Assembly (NCBI GenBank): GCA_002397345.1 | Contig: DHAH01000016.1 | Coordinates: 12,370-21,951, forward strand | Direction of reading: 5' to 3' | Source: Clostridiales bacterium UBA4959 | GTDB lineage: Bacteria; Bacillota; Clostridia; Oscillospirales; CAG-272 | Length of the DNA stretch: 9,582 nucleotides | In this document: positions 5,288 through 9,582 of the stretch, piece after piece | How the letters are laid out: the number at the start of each line of letters is the position of its first letter | Numbering within the stretch: position 1 is the first letter of the stretch | The notes under the pieces: generated by a model | Database searches by the model: none | What the model was told of the DNA's origin: nothing | What the model saw: only the letters and a program-made list of their open reading frames with translations | Translations under genes and position numbers: made by a program

Positions 5288-6436
5288 ATGATTATGTTAG
5301 ACGATTTTGATAACAGAATGTGCGGTAAATGGAAAAGTGAAATAGTAAAAATAGGCAGATGGTGTACTCAAATATTTATAAATATTGAACATGAAAATAA
5401 TGATGTAAAAATTTATTTTAACTTTGATTGGGCTATATTTAATAATTCGGCATTTTATGTTGAGACAAGTTATAATTCTCTATATTTTTTCCACAACGAT
5501 AGAAAAAACCGAATGGAGTATATTTTAACTGTTGATGAAAATAACTGCAATAAATTGATGTGTAACCTTACGGTTAAACATCGTAATTTTGAAGAAGATA
5601 TAGAATTTACACGACTTACCCAAGAAGAAGAAAATAAATATAGTCATAAGATTATGTTTGAATCAAAAAATTCAAGCAGATTTGAACTTCTACGAGAATT
5701 CTCAGAATATAGTTATGATGAATCTGAGTCCAATATAAATTTCGAATATCGGTTTGATGAACGCGAAAATATGCTTGATATTATCGAAAAATATAATCTT
5801 GATGATATTGTCAGAGGCAAGAATGATGTGGAAACTTCGATCACTCTAATGAATTGGCTTTGTGACCGATATAAACATGGACCATATATCGCAAATAAAA
5901 GAACGCCTCAAGCTTTAATGGATGATGCCGATAAAAATGGATGTCGATCAAATTGCAGAGGTCTATCAATTATTCTCGCACATTTAATACGTGCCTATAA
6001 TATAAAAGCGTTTCACTTATCTTGTTTACCTTATGAAGATCCATTCGACGAATGTCATGTAATCGTGAGCGTTTACTGCGAAAGTTTAAGTAAATGGATT
6101 ATGCTTGACCCTTCGTTTAATCTTTATATTAAAAATAAAAACGGCGATTTTATCGGAGTAGACGAATTCAGAAGTGCTTTAATTAATGATGAAAAACTTT
6201 TCGAAAGCGATAATATGAGCGCGGCATGGATTGATTCTTTTGATGACTACCGCGAATATATGGCGAAAAATCTAATAAGGTTAGAGCGCGGAATTGTTGA
6301 GCGTTACGGGTGTGATGAAGATGGCGGCTATTTCGTTTTAATACCAGAAAAATATATGAAAAACGAAGCGAAATATTTCAGTGAAGGCTGGCAAAAATAT
6401 TTTATAACATCGAAAAAAGCTTTTTGGCAGATATAA
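5288..6436 (+). CDS. Transglutaminase-like protein, function unknown
   Basis: The 382-residue product contains a transglutaminase/papain-like core at about 185-280. It has a candidate nucleophile Cys223 in SNCRGLSIILAHLIRAYNIKA, followed by His257 (DECHVIV) and Asp274 (WIMLDPSFN), in the order and spacing of the Cys-His-Asp triad. Bacterial relatives are mostly proteases or amidases, and a few are non-catalytic. Residues 1 to about 110 look beta-rich (GKWKSEI, KIYFNFDW and later strands) and may be a barrel-like domain; I do not recognise it. There is no signal peptide, so it is probably cytosolic. GAGGA lies 12 nt before the ATG at 5288; the ATG at 5294 is the other option but worse spaced. 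It starts 30 nt after glpK on the same strand and could be co-transcribed. Its strong AT bias contrasts with glpK. Substrate and role are unknown. Confidence 0.75.
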   Translation: MIMLDDFDNRMCGKWKSEIVKIGRWCTQIFINIEHENNDVKIYFNFDWAIFNNSAFYVETSYNSLYFFHNDRKNRMEYILTVDENNCNKLMCNLTVKHRNFEEDIEFTRLTQEEENKYSHKIMFESKNSSRFELLREFSEYSYDESESNINFEYRFDERENMLDIIEKYNLDDIVRGKNDVETSITLMNWLCDRYKHGPYIANKRTPQALMDDADKNGCRSNCRGLSIILAHLIRAYNIKAFHLSCLPYEDPFDECHVIVSVYCESLSKWIMLDPSFNLYIKNKNGDFIGVDEFRSALINDEKLFESDNMSAAWIDSFDDYREYMAKNLIRLERGIVERYGCDEDGGYFVLIPEKYMKNEAKYFSEGWQKYFITSKKAFWQI

Positions 6437-6490
6437 GTTGAATAGTATTGATATTGTCCAAACTGCACTTTAATACAAAGGAGATTTTTA

Positions 6491-6568
6491 ATGGACTAAA
6501 CAGCTAATTGTCTTTATTGCGGAATTGATTCTGTCATAGGAAAATCATCCGGTTACTTTAATGAATAA
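6491..6568 (+). pseudogene. Remnant of a small Cys-motif gene with stop at codon 3
   Basis: A textbook ribosome-binding site, AAAGGAG (6477-6483), stands seven nt before ATG GAC TAA (6491-6499). Past that stop the same frame continues TANCLYCGIDSVIGKSSGYFNE up to TAA (6566-6568). Cys-x2-Cys-Gly resembles the N-terminal knuckle of small zinc-ribbon-like proteins. I read it as a truncated gene remnant. Alternatively it is a two-codon upstream reading frame acting on the acetyltransferase gene, which starts 17 nt later. Expression of anything but the dipeptide is unlikely. Confidence 0.45.
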
Positions 6569-6584
6569 TTAGAGGTAAAACATC

Positions 6585-7148
6585 ATGAACCACAAAGGCA
6601 CAGTTACAACAGAAACAAACCGCCTTATTTTAAGACGCTTCACGCCACAAGACACTATGGCGGTGTTCAATAACTGGACGAGCGACGAAAAAATTACGGA
6701 ATTTTTACGGTGGCCCGCGCATAAATCAATAGATATAACGGATCGTGTATTAAACGATTGGATAGCCTTATATGAAAATAAGAGTTTTTATCAATGGGCA
6801 ATCGTTTTAAAAGAACAAAACGACGAACCTATCGGTACAATCAGCGTCGTCGATAAAAACGAAAAGATAAACTCGCTGCATATCGGTTATTGCTTCGGTC
6901 GCAAGTGGTGGCATCAGGGCATCACAAGCGAAGCGTTCTCCGCAATCATCCCCTTTCTGTTCGGCGAGGTAAAAGCGAACCGCTTAGAATCGCAGCACGA
7001 TCCGAACAACCCTAACTCCGGAAAGGTGATGATGAAATGCGGCTTGAAATACGAGGGAACCTTAAGGCAAGCCGATTTCAGCAACAAAGGCATTGTCGAC
7101 GCGTCGATGTACAGCATTTTAGCCGATGAATATTATGGTACAAAATAA
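6585..7148 (+). CDS. GNAT family N-acetyltransferase (RimJ/RimL-like)
   Basis: Transfers an acetyl group from acetyl-CoA to an amine; the exact substrate is unknown. The 187 residues fit the RimJ/RimL (Acetyltransf_3) branch. The first strand is TNRLILRRFTPQD (11-23). The acetyl-CoA pyrophosphate loop is GYCFGRKWWHQGITSEA (101-117), corresponding to R/Q-x-x-G-x-G/A with the last position replaced by Ile. It is followed by ANRLESQHDPNNPNSGKVM (131-149) and CGLKYEGTLRQ (152-162), typical of the C-terminal half. Relatives acetylate ribosomal protein N-termini (S5, L7/L12, S18) or small molecules, including some antibiotics. Closeness to ribosomal genes here is not evidence of function, because the strand and operon differ. 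AGAGG lies nine nt before the ATG. Its stop lies inside the large terminator stem shared with rplQ. Confidence 0.9.
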   Translation: MNHKGTVTTETNRLILRRFTPQDTMAVFNNWTSDEKITEFLRWPAHKSIDITDRVLNDWIALYENKSFYQWAIVLKEQNDEPIGTISVVDKNEKINSLHIGYCFGRKWWHQGITSEAFSAIIPFLFGEVKANRLESQHDPNNPNSGKVMMKCGLKYEGTLRQADFSNKGIVDASMYSILADEYYGTK

Positions 7149-7189
7149 ACGATCAAGGGTTACGCGGTGTAACCCTTGATCGTTTATTT
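7143..7189. terminator. Bidirectional terminator between the acetyltransferase gene and rplQ
   Basis: A 21-bp perfect inverted repeat (7143-7163 with 7169-7189; core GATCAAGGGTTAC and GTAACCCTTGATC) around the 5-nt loop GCGGT. T-rich ends occur on both strands (TTTATTTATT on plus, TTTATTTT on minus). It sits between convergent genes and contains the acetyltransferase stop codon. It should end both that gene and the alpha operon. Confidence 0.92.
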
Positions 7190-7201
7190 ATTAATTTTAT
7201 G

Positions 7202-7546
7202 TCAGTCTACGAGCTTGATTATCGCCATCTCGGCTGCGTCGCCGCGACGGGGCCCTAAGCGGTAGATCGCGGTGTAACCGCCGTTGCGTTCAGCGTATTT
7301 CGGTGCGATCTGATCGAACAGCTTCTTTGTGACATCTTCCTTTGTTATATAGGAAAGCGCCATACGGCGGGTCGCAAGCGTGTTCTTTTTACCGAGGGTT
7401 ATCATCTTTTCCGCCACGCAGCGCACTTCTTTAGCGCGGGTCAGCGTGGTCTGGACATGACCGTTCTCGAGCAGGTATGTCACCATGCCGCGCAGCATTG
7501 CGTTGCGGTGTGACGAGGCCCTGCCGAGTTTTCTGGTTCCGGGCAT
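7202..7546 (-). CDS. rplQ: 50S ribosomal protein L17
   Basis: L17 is a large-subunit protein near the peptide exit tunnel region. The 114-residue product is complete and canonical: [26 protein letters not shown], then [22 protein letters not shown], and the C-terminal [26 protein letters not shown]. The start ATG (7544-7546) has GGGAGG nine nt upstream. It is the last gene of the alpha operon, 88 nt after rpoA, and is followed by the shared bidirectional terminator. Identification is certain. Confidence 0.99.
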   Translation of the reverse strand: MPGTRKLGRASSHRNAMLRGMVTYLLENGHVQTTLTRAKEVRCVAEKMITLGKKNTLATRRMALSYITKEDVTKKLFDQIAPKYAERNGGYTAIYRLGPRRGDAAEMAIIKLVD

Positions 7547-7578
7547 TATATTAAACCTCCCATTAATTCTATTGTACA

Positions 7579-7631
7579 GTTCCGGGTCAGGATTGATTGC
7601 GCGGGCAATGCATCCATACGCTCACCGGAAC
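7579..7631 (-). repeat. Nested hairpin in the rpoA-rplQ spacer, diverged palindrome family member
   Basis: An outer stem GTTCCGG (7579-7585) with CCGGAAC (7625-7631) starts three nt after the rpoA stop and encloses a 26-nt unit (7590-7615). That unit reads on the plus strand GGAT, TG, ATTG, CGCGGG, CAAT, GC, ATCC. It follows the plan of the rpsD-rpoA array, with GGAC/GTCC replaced by GGAT/ATCC, a pair-preserving change. About 18 of 26 positions match. There is no T-run, so it is not a terminator; it may affect mRNA processing between rpoA and rplQ. Confidence 0.6.
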
Positions 7632-7634
7632 ACT

Positions 7635-8585
7635 TCATTCTTCTTCCTTTTTGAGGTCAAGTCCGAGCGAATGAAGTTTTTGGATAACCTCTTCAAGCGA
7701 CTTCTTACCGAGGTTTCTCACTTTTATCATGTCTTCTTCGGTTTTATTGGTTAAATCCTCAACCGTATCAATGCCGGCGCGTTTCAGACAGTTGAAGCTG
7801 CGCACCGACATGTCAAGCTCCTCAATGGTCATCTCAAGGACCTTTTCCTTGATAGTCTCCTCGCGTTCGACCATGATCTCGGTGGTAATGACCTCATCCG
7901 AGAGGTCCATGAACAGTTTGAGATGATCGTGGAGAATCTTGGCTCCGAGCGATATGGACTCCTTTGCCGTTATCGTCCCGTTTGTGGATACCTCGATAGT
8001 CAGTTTATCATAGTCTGTGATATTACCGACGCGGGTATTTTCTACCGAATAACTGACATTGTAGACCGGTGTATATATCGAATCTGTGTAAATAACTCCG
8101 ATTGCTGGCTGGCTACCCTGTTTATTTTTTTCCGATGACACATAACCCCTGCCGTGGTCAAACGTGAGTTCCATATAAAACCGTGTGTTTTCACTCACCG
8201 TAGCGATGTGGTGGTCGGGATTCAGAATCTCGATGTCGGCGTCCTGCTTGATGTTACCGGCTGTGGCGTTGCAGCCGCCAGTAACGTCTAAAATCACGGT
8301 TTTCGGTCCCTCACAGTGGAGCTTCGCAACTATACCCTTGACGCTTAACACTATCTCGGGCACGTCTTCTTTCACACCGGGGATCGTAGAAATCTCGTGC
8401 AGCACTCCGTCGATCTTGATACTGGTCACGGCAACTCCGGGCAGCGAGCTGAGCAGGACCCTGCGCAGCGAATTACCGAGTGTGGTGCCGTAACCGCGTT
8501 CAAGCGGCTCGATGATGAACTTCCCGTTTTTACCGTCCTCGCTGAGGTTGACCGTGGCAATATTGGGCTTCTCTATTTCTATCAT
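7635..8585 (-). CDS. rpoA: DNA-directed RNA polymerase subunit alpha
   Basis: The alpha subunit dimer nucleates assembly of the core RNA polymerase, and its C-terminal domain binds UP elements and activators. The product is 316 residues, normal for Bacillota. The N-terminal dimerisation domain (about 1-230) includes [22 protein letters not shown] and [17 protein letters not shown]. After a linker, the C-terminal domain (about 250-312) shows [25 protein letters not shown] and the helix-hairpin-helix part [17 protein letters not shown]. The start ATG (8583-8585) has GGAGG seven nt upstream. The gene lies between rpsD and rplQ as in the classical alpha operon. The 275-nt gap to rpsD is unusually long for this operon and is filled by repeats. 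Confidence 0.99.
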   Translation of the reverse strand: MIEIEKPNIATVNLSEDGKNGKFIIEPLERGYGTTLGNSLRRVLLSSLPGVAVTSIKIDGVLHEISTIPGVKEDVPEIVLSVKGIVAKLHCEGPKTVILDVTGGCNATAGNIKQDADIEILNPDHHIATVSENTRFYMELTFDHGRGYVSSEKNKQGSQPAIGVIYTDSIYTPVYNVSYSVENTRVGNITDYDKLTIEVSTNGTITAKESISLGAKILHDHLKLFMDLSDEVITTEIMVEREETIKEKVLEMTIEELDMSVRSFNCLKRAGIDTVEDLTNKTEEDMIKVRNLGKKSLEEVIQKLHSLGLDLKKEEE

Positions 8586-8602
8586 TAATTACCCTCCTGT
8601 TA

Positions 8603-8747
8603 GGACTAATTGTTTTGGCAATTTGTCTATTGGGACCAATTGTGCTATTTGTCCGTCTGGACTAATTACACAGGCAATTCGTCCGTTTGGGACTAATTGC
8701 GTAAGCGATTTGCCCATTTAAGACCTAATTGCACAAGCAATTTGTCC
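8603..8747. repeat. Tandem array of five 26-nt palindromic units between rpsD and rpoA
   Basis: Five units start at 8603, 8633, 8659, 8690 and 8721 (period 26-31 nt, spacers of 4-5 nt). The plus-strand unit is GGACTAATTG, a 6-nt loop, then CAATTTGTCC. It folds as GGAC/GTCC, a T-T mismatch, and AATTG/CAATT. Unit 2 has a shortened loop (22 nt in all). Unit 3 has A instead of G at position 10. Unit 4 reads CGATT in the right arm, giving a wobble. Unit 5 has one extra C. The array lies in the untranslated gap, ending 18 nt upstream of the rpoA start codon and close to its ribosome-binding site. The spacers are far too short for CRISPR. The same unit recurs upstream of rpsD. Confidence 0.88.
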
Positions 8748-8799
8748 ATTTTATCTTATGCCGGAAAACAAATCAGTACCGAAAAACGGTATCGGTCTA

Positions 8800-8853
8800 T
8801 TTTGCGAAAATAAAATTAACCGTGGTTGTTTTACGAAGCAAAATTGACCGTGG
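8800..8853. repeat. Two-copy direct repeat downstream of rpsD
   Basis: Copy 1 (8800-8825) reads TTTTGCGAAAATAAAATT then AACCGTGG. Copy 2 (8829-8853) reads TTTTACGAAGCAAAATT then GACCGTGG. They are 3 nt apart and differ by a few substitutions and one indel. Copy 2 ends seven nt before the rpsD stop. The 14-mer ACGAAGCAAAATTG in copy 2 also occurs at 2120-2133. The unit differs from the hairpin array next to it. A small hairpin, TACCG (8777-8781) with CGGTA (8787-8791), lies between the two repeat types. Confidence 0.6.
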
Positions 8854-8860
8854 GAACAGA

Positions 8861-9487
8861 TTATTTGGAATAAAGCTCGACAATCAGATGCTCCTCGAAC
8901 GGGAAATCAATATCCTCGCGGACAGGCAGCGAAACAACGCGCGCGGTGATGTGTTCGCGGTCAAGCTCCAGCCATTTGGGTGAAATTTTTGTATCAAGTT
9001 CGTCAATCAAGGTTTTAAACTTTTCGGATTTGCGGCTGCCTTCGGCAAGGCTGATAACATCACCCGCACGAATGAGCATCGAGGGGATAGTCGCCTTTTT
9101 GTCGTTGATTTTGAAATGACCGTGCAGCACGAGCTGACGCGCTTCTTTGCGGCTTTCCGCCATACCCATGCGGTATATGACGTTATCCAGCCGACGCTCG
9201 AGCAGCGACAGCAGGTTCGAACCTGTCATGCCTTCGATCTTCGACGCTTTATCAAAGTAATTGTGGAACTGGGTTTCAAGTACTCCGTAATATCTCTTTG
9301 TCATCTGCTTTTCACGCATCTGCAAGCCATATTCTTTGACCTGTTTGCGTGCAGCGCCATGCTGACCGGGAGCGCTGGGTCTGCGGTCGACGGAACATTT
9401 ACCGGACAGGCAGCGGTCGCCCTTTAAAAACAGCTTGGTTCCTTCTCTGCGGCACAGTTTGCATACGGCGCCTGTATATCTTGCCAT
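8861..9487 (-). CDS. rpsD: 30S ribosomal protein S4
   Basis: S4 binds 16S rRNA early in small-subunit assembly, contributes to decoding fidelity, and represses its own mRNA in several bacteria. The 208-residue product is full length. It carries the zinc-binding variant N-terminus with Cys9, Cys12, Cys26 and Cys31 (C-x2-C-x13-C-x4-C), like the Thermus enzyme and unlike the cysteine-free form. It continues with PSAPGQHGAARKQVKEYGLQ and the S4 RNA-binding domain RLDNVIYRMGMAESRKEARQLVLHGHF. The start ATG (9485-9487) follows GGAGG by 13 nt, a rather long spacing. It precedes rpoA as in the alpha operon; rpsM and rpsK, if present, lie beyond the window. The gene is flanked on both sides by the palindromic repeat. 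Confidence 0.99.
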   Translation of the reverse strand: MARYTGAVCKLCRREGTKLFLKGDRCLSGKCSVDRRPSAPGQHGAARKQVKEYGLQMREKQMTKRYYGVLETQFHNYFDKASKIEGMTGSNLLSLLERRLDNVIYRMGMAESRKEARQLVLHGHFKINDKKATIPSMLIRAGDVISLAEGSRKSEKFKTLIDELDTKISPKWLELDREHITARVVSLPVREDIDFPFEEHLIVELYSK

Positions 9488-9517
9488 TTTGGATTTTTTT
9501 CCTCCTATTTTATATCA

Positions 9518-9582
9518 GGACTAATCGTATAAGCGATTTGTCAGGACTAATCGTGCAAACAATTTGTCGGGACTAATTGAGT
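9518..9582. repeat. Second palindrome array upstream of rpsD, running off the window
   Basis: Units at 9518-9543, 9544-9569 and a cut unit from 9570 onward lie head to tail with no spacer. Unit 1 is GGACTAATCG, TATAAG, CGATTTGTCA: the inner stem has changed from AATTG/CAATT to AATCG/CGATT, a two-sided change that keeps pairing. Unit 2 has the left-arm change only. The array lies 31 nt upstream of the rpsD start, just before its ribosome-binding site, and continues beyond position 9582. Confidence 0.85.

Noticed and set aside
6448..6475. Promoter TTGATA with TTTAAT or TTAATA before the small remnant
   Set aside because: Spacing is 15-16 nt and the -10 match is weak in AT-rich DNA where such matches are common.
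8603..8747. CRISPR array
   Set aside because: Spacers are only 4-5 nt, units are diverged palindromes of 26 nt, and no cas gene is present.

Overview
The window looks like a chromosomal segment of an anaerobic, low-to-mid G+C member of the Bacillota, probably class Clostridia. This rests on strong GGAGG ribosome-binding sites, consensus sigma-A-type promoters, an L10 leader ending in an attenuator-like terminator, a zinc-finger-type S4 protein and a flavodiiron protein of the kind common in strict anaerobes. I cannot name the genus.

Layout. From 1 to about 2100, all on the minus strand, lie the N-terminal half of a flavodiiron protein (fprA, cut by the window edge) with its own promoter, then rplL (L7/L12) with a terminator, then rplJ (L10) preceded by an L10 leader and a near-perfect promoter. 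rpoB does not follow rplL, and rplK-rplA do not precede rplJ, so this translation cluster has been broken up. From about 2100 to 7190 is an accessory island. It holds an AT-rich, frameshifted FtsX/MacB-type permease (minus), a G+C-rich glycerol kinase gene glpK (plus), an AT-rich gene for a transglutaminase-like protein (plus), a 26-codon gene remnant with a premature stop, and a GNAT acetyltransferase (plus) that ends in a large bidirectional terminator. From 7200 to 9582, on the minus strand, is the 3' part of the alpha operon in canonical order: rpsD, rpoA, rplQ.

The most unusual feature is a family of short palindromes in the untranslated parts of the translation genes. The unit is about 26 nt, GGACTAATTG, a 6-nt loop, then CAATTTGTCC. 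It forms a hairpin with an outer 4-bp stem, a T-T mismatch and an inner 5-bp stem. Five units lie in tandem between rpsD and rpoA, and at least two and a half lie upstream of rpsD, running off the window. Diverged look-alikes, some with compensatory base changes, occur in the rpoA-rplQ spacer, inside the L10 leader and just after rplL. I saw none in the accessory island. The elements could be a palindromic mobile or slippage-expanded repeat, or a structured RNA element tied to ribosomal-protein mRNAs; the sequence alone cannot decide.

How the genes work together. rplJ and rplL encode the ribosomal stalk, and rpsD, rpoA and rplQ encode small-subunit, RNA polymerase and large-subunit parts, so both blocks serve core gene expression. 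fprA detoxifies oxygen or nitric oxide, and glpK feeds glycerol into glycolysis. The remaining island genes have no visible functional link to these.
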